This document shows positions 34,675-42,822 of a stretch of DNA of 64,000 bases, piece after piece. Under the pieces are notes generated by a model. That model had not been told where the DNA came from and did not search any database. It worked only from the letters and a program-made list of their open reading frames with translations. A program made the position numbers and the translations under genes. Position 1 is the first letter of the stretch. Each line of letters opens with the position of its first letter. The DNA comes from Terriglobia bacterium (GTDB lineage: Bacteria > Acidobacteriota > Terriglobia > JAIQFV01). Where the stretch lies: positions 51,973 to 115,972 of the forward strand of contig JAIQFY010000025.1 of assembly GCA_020072965.1 (NCBI GenBank). The letters are read 5' to 3'.

Positions 34675-35696
34675 TCACAGTCTCTCTGGTGACCTTTAAT
34701 TCACGGGATGAAATCGAGCGCTGCCTTCAATGCCTGGACGCTCAATCCCTCCAGGATTTCGAAGTCCGTATTTGGGATAACGCCTCTACCGACGGCACTG
34801 TTGAATTTCTGAAGAGTCTTTCCCTCCCCCGGCTCTCCCTTTTCTGTTCGGGGACCAATGTAGGGTTTTGTGCAGCGCACAATCACATCATTGAAGAGTC
34901 AGGAGCGGAGTTCGTCCTGGTTTTGAATCCGGATTGCTATCTCGAAAGCCATTACCTTGAGGCCGCTGTGGGGGCGGCCAGAAAGAATCCGTGCATTGGA
35001 GCAGTGGCCGGTAAGCTATATCGGCTTCGCACGCCGTCGGAGGATTTCGAGGTGGCACGGAGGGAAGGCATTCTCGATTCGACCGGAACTTATTTCACGC
35101 CGTCGTTCCGCCACTTTGACCGCGGTTCAAACGAGGTCGAAGGGGGCCGCTACAGCCTGGAGGAGTGGGTGTTCGGGGTGACCGGGGCAGCGGGTTTTTA
35201 CCGCCGCGGGATGCTGGAGGATATCCAAATCGACGGTGAGTATTTTGACGAGGCTTTCTTTGCCTACCGTGAAGACGCTGACCTCGCCTGGCGCATGCAG
35301 AGCGCCGGATGGCAATGCCTGTATACGCCACAGGCCGTCGGCTACCATGTCCGCAAGGTGTTTCCTGCGGGCCGCTCCCGGGTCGCCGAAGCAATAAACA
35401 TGCATTCGGTGAAGAACCGGTTCCTTTTTCGTCTCAACAATGTGGCGTGGCCGACGTGTGTCCGGTTCTTTCTTCCCATGGCGGTCCGGGATATCGGCGT
35501 CCTCGGTTACACGATCCTGTTCGAACATTCGTCCCTTCCCGGGCTGAGCAATATCGCACGAAATTTTCGCGCCCGTTGGAAGAGACGGCAGAAAATTCAG
35601 AGCAAGCGAAAAGTCAGCCTCTCGTCCCTGCACCGATGGATTCACTGGCGTCCCACGGCATTTCCGAAGGAGACGTCTCTGCAGGACGGGCCGTAG
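34656..35696 (+). CDS. GT2 family glycosyltransferase
   Basis: 346 aa from ATG 34656, with GAAAGGGG upstream and a 19-base overlap with the previous gene. GT-A domain of the same subgroup: ITVSLVTFNSRDEIERCLQC, IWDNASTDGTVEFLKS, LVLNPDCYLESHYL, GVTGAAGFYRRGMLEDI and FFAYREDADLAWRMQSAGW with the catalytic-site ED. The basic C-terminus is about 60 aa longer than the minimal domain. Last gene of the plus-strand run; a field of hairpins follows. Confidence 0.92.
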   Translation: MAMAPLITVSLVTFNSRDEIERCLQCLDAQSLQDFEVRIWDNASTDGTVEFLKSLSLPRLSLFCSGTNVGFCAAHNHIIEESGAEFVLVLNPDCYLESHYLEAAVGAARKNPCIGAVAGKLYRLRTPSEDFEVARREGILDSTGTYFTPSFRHFDRGSNEVEGGRYSLEEWVFGVTGAAGFYRRGMLEDIQIDGEYFDEAFFAYREDADLAWRMQSAGWQCLYTPQAVGYHVRKVFPAGRSRVAEAINMHSVKNRFLFRLNNVAWPTCVRFFLPMAVRDIGVLGYTILFEHSSLPGLSNIARNFRARWKRRQKIQSKRKVSLSSLHRWIHWRPTAFPKETSLQDGP

Positions 35697-36392
35697 GCAC
35701 GTTCAGGCGGGGGGGCAGGCGTCCTCGCCTGCCTATTGAAAGTGGCTAAATATAGTAACGTCCGCGAATGATTTCAGTGATGATGGGCGGCTCTGCCGCT
35801 TCCCGCTTTGCGGATACCCGTCAACCTAAGACCGGAGTAACGAGCGGTCGATAATCCCCCCGGCGGAAGCCGGGGGATGATTCAGGTACAGCCTACAACA
35901 GCGATCCCATTTTCATTATCTCCCCCCCATCCCGCGAAACGGGATGGGGGGGTGTAGTTTGTTTTTGGAGCCTGTGTTTGTAGGCTATACTTGAACTTTC
36001 CCCCAGCTCCCGCTGGGGGAATTCGACAGAACCGTCCCCCTCCCCCTTTAAAATCAATCCTCTTTAGGTTGACGCGTATGCGCTTTGCGGGACGGTAAGC
36101 CTCCGGCTTACCGTGGCGAACTTTCTTCCTCCCTTTTCCGTAGACCGCTGGAGCCCGCCGTCCCGCGAGGCGGGACGGCGGGCTCCAGCCTCCGAATGAC
36201 GGGGATCGTATACTCTGCATGGGCCGGAAAAGCAGAGCTTTTCCGTCCGCCACGGCGGAAGCGGCAGAGCCGCAAGTCCCAGGCATTTCCTAGTTCCGAC
36301 TTTTTCCTGTCACTGTATTCTCTCATCCTCAGTAGAACAAAGACGGAGGCATCTTCGGGGCAGACGAGGACGTCTGCCCCACACGGCTGGAT
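35697..36392. repeat. intergenic field of perfect hairpins between convergent genes
   Basis: At least seven stem-loops stand in a row. 35854-35878: loop GGAA, about 10 bp. 35922-35952: 13 bp, loop CGAAA. 35998-36021: 10 bp, loop TCCC. 36092-36114: 10 bp, loop TCC. 36147-36189: 20 bp, loop GAG. 36261-36273: GCGGC-AGA-GCCGC. 36357-36380: 10 bp, loop AGGA. All stems are perfect or have one bulge. The first and third are joined by CAGCCTAC/GTAGGCT flanks also found at 60768-60994. No ORF in the region looks real. Confidence 0.85.
35922..35960 (+). terminator. likely bidirectional terminator between convergent glycosyltransferase genes
   Basis: A perfect 13-bp G/C-rich stem (35922-35934 with 35940-35952), loop CGAAA, followed by TGTAGTTTGTTTTT. 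T-rich on one side only, so strongest for the plus strand. Confidence 0.6.
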
Positions 36393-37526
36393 TCACCGGC
36401 AAGTAACCTGGTAGAGTCGAAGGGTTTCCTGGGCCGCCGTGATCCATGAGAACTTTTTGACCTGTTCGAAGCCCTTTCGCACGAGTTGTTGCCGGAGATT
36501 GTCGTCGCAGAGAATCTGTCGCATCCCCCGGGCCACTTCAAATACATTTTCCGGGTTGACCATCACCGCGGCATCGCCGACAACTTCGGGCAGCGAGGAA
36601 GTGTTCGAAGTCAGCACGGGTGTTCCACACGCCATCGCCTCCAGGGGAGGGAGTCCAAAGCCCTCGTAAAGAGAGGGAAACACGAAGGCGCTGGCATTCT
36701 CATAAAACACCTTGAGGATTTCATACGGGACGAATCCGAGAAAGCGGACTTCGCCCTGGACACGACTGATGATGACCGTGCGCCGGAGCGCCTGGTGGGA
36801 AGCCAGCTCGTCGCCAATGATCAGGAGCTTCAACCGGGAATAGGTGGGATGGTCTCGCAGTTCGGTACGCGCCACGGCGAAGGCTTCAATCAGGCGGGTC
36901 ACGTTTTTGTGTGTTCGCACATTGCCGGCGTAAAGGAGATAGGGATCGTGGATCTGGTAGCGTTCCAGAACGCTTTGGGTGTCGAGGGAAGGCTGGAGGG
37001 TCGAAAGGCGTTCATCCAGGGCGTGATGAATCACGGTCACCTTCTCTTCCGGGATCTGGTACAGCCGGACGACATCCCGCTTGGTGGCCTCGGAGACGGC
37101 AATGATGTGTTCAGAGCGCTGCAATCGCCGCCGCTTGGAATAGAGTCGGGCCTCCCGGACCCAACTGAATTCCGTCCCCCGGGGATAAAGGATATGGACA
37201 CAATCGTGGACTGTAACCAGGTAACGGCAGGGCAACCGCCGCGGGACCTCATCGTGAGGGATATGACAGACATCAACGCCTTGGCGTCTAAGGAAACGCT
37301 GGACCTCGGCGGGGTTAATCTCGCCGCGCTTCCGCTCCTTGAAGCGGACCCGCTGGAAATTTTCGGAGGTCGGAAGCGCGGTGGAATTGTTGCTTTCACT
37401 TTCCAGTAGAAAGTATGTGTTGATGGAATCAATCTTCGCGAGGTGGCTGACTAAATTCCGGATGTAGGTCCCGATGCCGAAATCGTTTATCTTGCCGAGC
37501 TCCAGCGCCACTTTCATGCGGCGCAT
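36393..37526 (-). CDS. GT4 family glycosyltransferase (mannosyltransferase-like)
   Basis: 377 aa. The second ATG (37517) gives MKVALELGKINDFGIGTYIR directly, so either start is possible. GT-B fold: DFGIGTYIRNLVSHLAKID, VCHIPHDEVPRRLPC, TVHDCVHILYP, IIAVSEATKRDVVRLYQIP, YLLYAGNVRTHKNVTRLIEA and FPSLYEGFGLPPLEAMACGTP with the E-x7-E donor motif, then TSNTSSLPEVVGDAAVMVNP. It lies 128 bases downstream of the polymerase gene on the same strand and faces the plus-strand sugar genes. Probably adds mannose or a similar hexose. Confidence 0.92.
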   Translation of the reverse strand: MRRMKVALELGKINDFGIGTYIRNLVSHLAKIDSINTYFLLESESNNSTALPTSENFQRVRFKERKRGEINPAEVQRFLRRQGVDVCHIPHDEVPRRLPCRYLVTVHDCVHILYPRGTEFSWVREARLYSKRRRLQRSEHIIAVSEATKRDVVRLYQIPEEKVTVIHHALDERLSTLQPSLDTQSVLERYQIHDPYLLYAGNVRTHKNVTRLIEAFAVARTELRDHPTYSRLKLLIIGDELASHQALRRTVIISRVQGEVRFLGFVPYEILKVFYENASAFVFPSLYEGFGLPPLEAMACGTPVLTSNTSSLPEVVGDAAVMVNPENVFEVARGMRQILCDDNLRQQLVRKGFEQVKKFSWITAAQETLRLYQVTCR

Positions 37527-37654
37527 GTTAGCGCAAGGGATGCAGACTGGAAATGGTTTTTTTGAATTGGGGTGAGAGGGGATGGCACCGCAAGAGGCGC
37601 GGAGGACGCCGAGCGGGGGAGGCGAAACCCAAAAGCTTCCTGCGCCCTTTGCGC

Positions 37655-40066
37655 CTACTTTGCGATCTTTGCGGTTTGTTTTTCCCGGGGGCTGAACTCG
37701 AGCAGCATTTCTTTTGAGTAGGGGACGGGAATTGGGAACAAACTCCTGTTGTTTCCGCTTGGGATACGCCGGCCGCCTTGGGGCAGGGCCCTTTGCGCGA
37801 AGTGCTTTTTCAGCTTGTCAAAAGTCCACCCGAAGTGAATCAACAAGCTTTCCGCGGCCTTGAACAAAAACTCCTCGTATTTTTCCTGGTCGTAAGTCAC
37901 GGTGCCGTCCAGGTGAGCCAGGGCTTTGGCGCGGTCACAGGGCAGCGCGGCGTCCGCATCCGTGATAATGCACTGAATACGTTCCCCGGGGCTGAGGGAA
38001 ACTCCACGGGCGGCCAGTTCCTGGCTCACGATCGCCGTCAGGGAGGCCACCCGGTATTCGAGCGGATCGCGGCTGATCCGGAGGGAGATGGCCAGATCTT
38101 CGGGTGCCATCTGTCCGCCGCGCAGGTCAGCCAGCCGGGTCTCCACCTCTTTCAAAATTTCGGGCACCCGCGCGTCACATTCCCGGCGCGACCGGCAGGG
38201 GGACCACAACTCCAGGGCGCGCGCTTGAAACTGCTTGATGAACATCGGGGTGTCGGAGCGGCGCAGCTCGATGCCGCGCACTTTCAGTTCGCCCGATTCG
38301 AACAGTCCAAAATAACGGTTCGGGACGCTGACCCGGGCGTCGCGGCGCGAGGGCAAGAACGCCACCCAGCGATACACACCCTCGAGCGCGATGGGGATCC
38401 GGGTCTGTTCCGTGATGTGTCCGGCCAGTTGTTCGAAATCTTCGGTCGTGGCGCCGGGTTTTTGCACCCACAGGGCATCGGTCAAGGCGTGCAGCATGTG
38501 GTAGCCGGCGCGCTCGGCCACTTCCTTGGCGATCAGCAGGATTTCCCGCCCATAGGCGGTGGTGCTTTCGTGCGCCTCGATGCGCCCGAAGCGCGCATTC
38601 TTGTAGCCGAGATACCCGAAGCAGGTGACCAGCACCCATTTCAAGGCCGTCTGTTTGCGGTCGTTGATCTCGAAGTCGACGCGGGTGAGCGCCGCGCGTT
38701 TTCTTTGTTTATAGAGGCGGCGCTTTTCGAGGATGAGGTCAAGCGCTTTGGGCACGAGACCGCGCCGCCGCTGGCACACGCGATAACCGGTCTCCGGGAC
38801 GCGCGGGGCGTCGGGGCAACAGGGACAGTTGATCGTTTCCGGGCTCAGGTTGTAATCGCGCATGAGCGTGGGATACATGGAGGCAAAATCGAGTTCGGCG
38901 ACCTGATCGTGAAACCCCAGCACCGGCGCGTAGGTCAGGCCGCCCTTGTCAATGGTCAGCAGCTCCAGGCCGTCTTTGAAATCTTCGGCCACATGCTTGC
39001 GGTAGGGAATCAGGTGGTTGTCGCGCAGCGCCACTTCCACCTGCATGGAGGAAATGCAGGTCCCGGTGGAGAGCCGTGCCAGCCGTTGTACCGGGATTTT
39101 TGAAAGCCGTGCCAGCTCAAACAATCCTTCCAGCCCGCTTTCGTGGGCGATAAAAGAGTTGCGCCGGTCGATGTGCCAGCGGCCGCGCAGGGTGTGAATG
39201 GCGTCGATGTGCACGATCCGTCCGTAGCTGAAATAGCTGCGCTCCTTTTGAACGCGGGCCGGCTGCTCACCCTTGCGGTCGAGTTTCAAGGGGGTCCGCT
39301 CCTGCCGCGCCAGACGGTACAACTGCGGCAGGATGTAGGAATCACCCCAATCCGTGAGCACCAGGTGGGGATCGGCGCGCTCCACCAGTTTGTTCAAATG
39401 GGTAATGAGACGATCGCCTTCCAGAACGATCTCGCGATCGTCCATGAGGGCGACCAGATTTTTTCTGCCCCCATGCGCCGGGTTGTAGGAACAGTTTTCC
39501 AGCTTGAGTTGCAGTACCCGCAAGGGTGGAAGGGAATAATCACATTCGCGCGGAGAATCCAGCAGCTCGAATCCCAAGATGGGGGGAGGCGCCCCCGGGA
39601 AAGCCGCGGGATCCACCCCCGCTTCCAGTTCCACCTTCGCCAGGGGGAACAGCTCCGATTCGTAAAAAAACAGTTGGGGAAGGGGAATGTCACAATTATA
39701 AATCTCCACTTCGCTGAAATCGTCGTCGGAGGACCTTCGCGCTTTTTGATCCGGCACGCTGCTTTGGCGCAACAGCGCCTGCACGAGCGGGTTGTAGTCG
39801 AGCGGATTGGCCGTCCGCACCGAAACGACCGAAACCCAATCGTTGGTGTAAAACTCGCGCTTCTCGGCGACGTCGAATCGGACCGGGATGTGTTGTCGTT
39901 CGATCCAGTGGACGGCGTTCTTCAGGACGCGGTCCGTGCCATGCAGGAAAAAGGAAGGTTGAAAAGGATAAGAAAAATTCAGGGATCGGCCGGCGGGGTC
40001 AATGATCCAAATCGTCAAACCCTGTGGCGTCGGGTAGACATCGAAAATCCAACCGGTGTGTAACAT
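37655..40066 (-). CDS. family-B DNA polymerase with altered exonuclease and motif C residues
   Basis: 803 aa from ATG 40066; the open frame to 40171 only translates the heptad array upstream. The polymerase fold is recognisable: motif A ELDFASMYPTLMRDYN (about 391-406, catalytic Asp present), motif B-like KQTALKWVLVTCFGYLGYKN (471-490, Lys kept, the usual Asn-Ser changed to Val-Thr), motif C region LHALTDALWV (525-534), where the usual GDTDS reads ALTDA: the second Asp stays, the first is Leu. Exo I, normally DIE, reads LRVLQLKLEN (182-191), so proofreading is probably lost; Exo II region DPHLVLTDWGDSYILPQL (232-249) is altered too. CPCC at about 414-417 may bind zinc with Cys431. Similar degeneration is known in archaeal PolB2. 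It ends a cassette with a small protein and a Rad55-like protein. Confidence 0.88.
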   Translation of the reverse strand: MLHTGWIFDVYPTPQGLTIWIIDPAGRSLNFSYPFQPSFFLHGTDRVLKNAVHWIERQHIPVRFDVAEKREFYTNDWVSVVSVRTANPLDYNPLVQALLRQSSVPDQKARRSSDDDFSEVEIYNCDIPLPQLFFYESELFPLAKVELEAGVDPAAFPGAPPPILGFELLDSPRECDYSLPPLRVLQLKLENCSYNPAHGGRKNLVALMDDREIVLEGDRLITHLNKLVERADPHLVLTDWGDSYILPQLYRLARQERTPLKLDRKGEQPARVQKERSYFSYGRIVHIDAIHTLRGRWHIDRRNSFIAHESGLEGLFELARLSKIPVQRLARLSTGTCISSMQVEVALRDNHLIPYRKHVAEDFKDGLELLTIDKGGLTYAPVLGFHDQVAELDFASMYPTLMRDYNLSPETINCPCCPDAPRVPETGYRVCQRRRGLVPKALDLILEKRRLYKQRKRAALTRVDFEINDRKQTALKWVLVTCFGYLGYKNARFGRIEAHESTTAYGREILLIAKEVAERAGYHMLHALTDALWVQKPGATTEDFEQLAGHITEQTRIPIALEGVYRWVAFLPSRRDARVSVPNRYFGLFESGELKVRGIELRRSDTPMFIKQFQARALELWSPCRSRRECDARVPEILKEVETRLADLRGGQMAPEDLAISLRISRDPLEYRVASLTAIVSQELAARGVSLSPGERIQCIITDADAALPCDRAKALAHLDGTVTYDQEKYEEFLFKAAESLLIHFGWTFDKLKKHFAQRALPQGGRRIPSGNNRSLFPIPVPYSKEMLLEFSPREKQTAKIAK

Positions 40067-40071
40067 GGAAA

Positions 40072-40392
40072 CAAAGTCCCAAGTCCCAAGTCCAAGGTCC
40101 AAAGTCTTAAAACCCAGTTCAAAGTTCAAGGTTCCAAGTTCAAAGTTAATTAAATACAGTCCCAAGTCCAAGGTCCCAAGTCCAAAGTCGGAAAACCGGT
40201 TCCAAGTTCAAAGTTCCAAGTTCAAGGTTCAAAGTTAAAACTCTACAATTCCACCTTCTTCGCGTCTGACCTCTGACTTCCGACGTCTGGCTTCCGGCTT
40301 CTGGTTTCCGACTTCCGACATCCGACCTCCGACTTCTGACTTCCGGCCTCTGGTTTCCTTCCCCTATCACCTATCCCCTACCACCTATCACC
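40072..40392 (-). repeat. composite heptad repeat array (modules C-A-B, inverted)
   Basis: Reading the minus strand from 40392: block C (GGTGATA, GGTGGTA, GGGGATA, about 40392-40356), block A (GGAAGTC, AGAAGTC, GGAGGTC, about 40355-40263), and block B (TTTGAAC, TTGGAAC, TTGGGAC, about 40240-40072). It lies between the small-protein gene and the polymerase gene and reaches to six bases before the polymerase ATG. Confidence 0.85.
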
Positions 40393-40639
40393 TCTCCGGC
40401 TCATTCAATTCCAGCCGGCGGATGCGCTTCATCATTTCAATCAGCATGGCGATCAAGACCGCCTCCATGGGTGCCGGCGTGGAGGCATAGGCCATGGGCG
40501 CCGTGTGGAATCGGGCGAGCGCAAAGAGTTCGTCGAGCACTTTTTGATCTTCCTGGCGCAAGGCGCGGCGAAATTTCGACCAGTCGTCGTCCTGGATTTT
40601 TTGCAGAAGCTGGGTGGAGGTAATGACCGTTCGACCCAT
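40388..40639 (-). CDS. small protein of the polymerase cassette
   Basis: 83 aa from ATG 40639 (AGGTGA six bases upstream; the longer start at 40678 lacks a site). It begins MGRTVITSTQLLQKIQDDDW, continues with a charged helix FRRALRQEDQKVLDELFALA and ends with a hydrophobic MEAVLIAMLIEMMKRIRRLE helix. No family recognised. Position between the Rad55-like and the polymerase genes, on the same strand, suggests a third subunit of a complex. Its last codons run into block C of the heptad array. Confidence 0.65.
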   Translation of the reverse strand: MGRTVITSTQLLQKIQDDDWSKFRRALRQEDQKVLDELFALARFHTAPMAYASTPAPMEAVLIAMLIEMMKRIRRLELNEPER

Positions 40640-40720
40640 GGGAATCACCTGTAAGATATGGAGGGCCGCCGTTAGCAACGTATCGACCGAATTCGTGTCG
40701 CCCAGGGCAAAAGAAACCGG

Positions 40721-40833
40721 TCATTAGGAAACCAGGAACACAGGAGGTTAAAAGCTTCAATCTGAAATGAAGGTGATTCTCTGAGAAACTCTTCATCGAA
40801 GATCGATCTCCCGGCCCCACGGATTCCTCTTTT
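40721..40833 (+). repeat. MITE-like dispersed repeat, copy 2
   Basis: Starts TCATTAGGAAACCAGGAA and ends GGATTCCTCTTTT. The interior shares GTTAAAAGCTTCAATC and TTCATCGAAGATCGATC with copy 1 at 7606-7728. It lies between the small-protein gene and the Rad55-like gene, that is, inside the cassette. Its outer right end is less conserved. Confidence 0.7.
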
Positions 40834-40849
40834 GTTCGGCAAAGCCCTA

Positions 40850-41632
40850 TTAAAACAGTCTCAGCTGGCGCGAATAGCGCATGGGCGCAACGGGCGCGGC
40901 GTTCAAGGCCCAGGTCTGTTTAAACTCCTCGGGTTGTTCCAGGCGCAGGACCAGCTCCATCGGGTTGTGCCGTTCGCAAGCCAGCCGAAAGATCGCCTCC
41001 TGCTTGAGCGCTTCGAGGTATTGCGAACGCTGTTTTACCGCCGGCGCGGGACAGGCCATCAACACCTTCAGGCCGCGCCGGGCGAGGTGGCGTAACGTGG
41101 ACTCAAATTCCTTGAACAGTTTGTTGGCTTCGAACAACGGCACGTTTTCGTCATAGAAAGTGGCCAGCGGGTCGAGCGCCACCACCAGCGGGGAGTGATA
41201 TTTCTCTGCCGTCTTTTGCACGCGTTCTGCCAGGGACACCATCTGATGACATGTGAAGGCGCGCGAGATCTTCATCAACCGGAGAAACTCCTCGGGCCGG
41301 CGGGCGAAGTGCCGGGCCATGCGCGTGTACAGATACAGGTTGAAGCCATTGTTCCCATCTATAAGGATCACGGGGGTTCGCGTGATCAAAGGGCGCGACA
41401 ACATTTTCTGTGCCAGCTCCAGAACGTAGGTCTCGCCATAAATCAAGTAAAGTCCCCCCTGCTGCTTCATTGACTCCCAGGCCACATACAATTGCCCCAG
41501 CGAAAACCGCGGGGCCACAAGCGAGGGCCTCAGTGCGGGGAGCAGAGCGGCAGGTGGGCTGTCGGCACGAGCGGCGACGATTGGAACCGCGCTCGTCACC
41601 GAACCGGATTGAGATTTTTCGAGAGCGCTCAT
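40850..41632 (-). CDS. Rad55/RecA-fold protein lacking a Walker A lysine
   Basis: 260 aa from ATG 41632, preceded by AAGGAAAG and a near-consensus promoter; the frame is open to 41689 but that overlaps the promoter. After a Pro/Ala-rich start, residues about 58-72 (QGGLYLIYGETYVLELA) align with the P-loop strand of Rad55/RadB-like proteins (LIYGxxGxGKT), yet the GKT is missing. PVILIDGNNGF (87-97) matches the beta strand that holds the usual Asp-Thr-Glu, and LVVALDPLATFYDE (149-162) resembles Walker B and the following loop. LKVLMACPAPAVKQRSQYL may be the region facing DNA. It leads a cassette with a small protein and a family-B polymerase, similar in outline to ImuA-ImuB-DnaE2, where a RecA-like protein serves an error-prone polymerase. 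ATP hydrolysis by the normal site is unlikely. Confidence 0.75.
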   Translation of the reverse strand: MSALEKSQSGSVTSAVPIVAARADSPPAALLPALRPSLVAPRFSLGQLYVAWESMKQQGGLYLIYGETYVLELAQKMLSRPLITRTPVILIDGNNGFNLYLYTRMARHFARRPEEFLRLMKISRAFTCHQMVSLAERVQKTAEKYHSPLVVALDPLATFYDENVPLFEANKLFKEFESTLRHLARRGLKVLMACPAPAVKQRSQYLEALKQEAIFRLACERHNPMELVLRLEQPEEFKQTWALNAAPVAPMRYSRQLRLF

Positions 41633-41644
41633 GGGATCTTTCCT

Positions 41645-41682
41645 TTCGCTATGCAAAATTAGTATAGGCGAACAAAAAGCGA
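41645..41682 (-). promoter_or_regulatory. operator-like inverted repeat on the Rad55-like promoter
   Basis: Two symmetric features overlap the promoter. CTTTCGCT and AGCGAAAG form a perfect 8-bp outer pair spanning from the -35 edge to near the start site. An inner imperfect pair, TTCGCCTATAC and GCATAGCGAA, lies around the -10 box. Repeated TTCGC half-sites suggest binding by a repressor, possibly a LexA-type protein; the expected LexA box for this lineage is unknown to me. Confidence 0.45.
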
Positions 41683-41689
41683 AAGTCAA
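41661..41689 (-). promoter_or_regulatory. near-consensus sigma70 promoter of the polymerase cassette
   Basis: On the minus strand TTGACT (41689-41684), a 17-base spacer and TATACT (41666-41661). Each box differs from consensus at one base. It is the best promoter I found in the window and lies 29 bases upstream of the Rad55-like ATG. Confidence 0.75.
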
Positions 41690-41695
41690 GAGAAA

Positions 41696-42033
41696 GGTGT
41701 CGGGTGTCAGGCCGAAGGTCCGCCGGCTTTTTGGCGGATGTCGGGGATCAGGGGGTAGGGAAAAGAAGCTGGAGGCCGGAAACCAAAGGTCGGAAGCCAG
41801 AAGCCGGAGCTGAAAGAGGTGGAGTTGTGGACTTTGAACCTTGAACTTGGAACCGGTTTACCGACTTTGGACCTTGGACTTTGGACCTTGGACTGGGTTC
41901 TTTGAACTTTGAACCTTGAACTTGGAACTGCTTTTCTGGCTTTGGACCTTGGACTTTGGACTTGGGACTGGTTTCTTGAACCTTGAACCTTGAACTTTGA
42001 ACCGGTTTTTTGGACCTTGGACTTGGGACTAGG
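41696..42033 (+). repeat. composite repeat array (modules D-C-A-B)
   Basis: Module D at about 41696-41750 (GTGTCGGGTGTCAGGCCG, with a hairpin TCCGCC..GGCGGA at 41718-41737), a short block C (GGGGGTAGGG), block A (about 41767-41812) and a long block B (about 41828-42033) of TTTGAAC, CTTGAAC, TTTGGAC, CTTGGAC units. It is the most complete copy of the composite and lies between the cassette promoter and the stop of the DUF4097 gene. Confidence 0.85.
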
Positions 42034-42036
42034 TTT

Positions 42037-42822
42037 TCAGACCGTTTGGTGTGAGCTCCGCATAATCGAGACGCTCCCGTTGGTCGTTCGCAGCTCAATC
42101 GCAGGGCCGCCCTTTCCGAGTTTTCCCTCCAGCGAATGTTTTCCCAGGACACCCTGGGTGGTAATAGGAAAATCGGTACGGACAGAGCCGTTGGTGGTAT
42201 GCGCCGAGATGTTGGCGTCGACATCGTCGGGAAGTGAAAGCTGCACCGAGCCGTTCGTTGTAGACAGCCGGACGCCCTCTCCCGCGTAACGCGTAAATGT
42301 GGCGGTAATCTTGCCATTGGTGGTAGAGCCTCGCAGCGACCCGCCGATGTTCTCGGCCTTGATGCTCCCGTTGGTCGTCCCCAGGCGGATCTGTCCTTCG
42401 ACGTCGCCGGCTTCCACGTGGCCATTAGTGCTTTTTAGATCCAATCCGATTTTCCGCGGGACGCGCAGGGTGTATTGAACTCCACCTCCGAATCCCATCC
42501 GATGCGGGTAGCGCGTCTCGACCTTTAAGCTATTTCCCGAGGTCTCGAAGATCACTTCCAGCCTGTTCAGGTTTTCTTCAGCGTCGCGATTGTCATAGCC
42601 GTGCGCTGTCTTTACTGCAACAACCTCCACCTTGTCCTGGTCCCAGCCTTCCACCGTGATTGAACCGTTGGTGTTTTCGACGGTGACGTTGCCGCCCGAC
42701 TTGATGTCAAACGTTTTCGAGATTTCCTGCCGCTTTTCAAACGCCCCCATTCCTGAACAAGCAGTCAGGGCCAGGCCCGTAGCAAGCATCAGAGTCGCAA
42801 GGCAAAGATTCCGGCAGCGCAT
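42037..42822 (-). CDS. DUF4097 putative adhesin-like lipoprotein
   Basis: 261 aa from ATG 42822 with AGGGGAG upstream. A lipoprotein signal ends LALTAC (Cys at about residue 22). The rest is a beta-helix-like series of repeats with the motif TTNGS or STNGx at regular spacing of about 18-20 residues (ENTNGSITVEGW, KSTNGHVEAGD, GTTNGSIKAEN, STTNGKITATF, STTNGSVQLSL, HTTNGSVRTDF, RTTNGSVSIM), which is the DUF4097/DUF4098 pattern. Such proteins are exposed in the periplasm or on the outer membrane; their function is unknown. It faces away from the site-2 protease gene at 43149. Confidence 0.9.
   Translation of the reverse strand: MRCRNLCLATLMLATGLALTACSGMGAFEKRQEISKTFDIKSGGNVTVENTNGSITVEGWDQDKVEVVAVKTAHGYDNRDAEENLNRLEVIFETSGNSLKVETRYPHRMGFGGGVQYTLRVPRKIGLDLKSTNGHVEAGDVEGQIRLGTTNGSIKAENIGGSLRGSTTNGKITATFTRYAGEGVRLSTTNGSVQLSLPDDVDANISAHTTNGSVRTDFPITTQGVLGKHSLEGKLGKGGPAIELRTTNGSVSIMRSSHQTV

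Noticed and set aside
38175..39103. long open frames on both strands inside the polymerase gene (for example plus-strand 441 aa)
   Set aside because: Shadow frames caused by high G+C third positions; polymerase motifs identify the true frame.
40066..40171. 35-residue N-terminal extension of the polymerase
   Set aside because: It is a translation of heptad block B (FELGTLNFELG-like), not protein; the start at 40066 fits the family.
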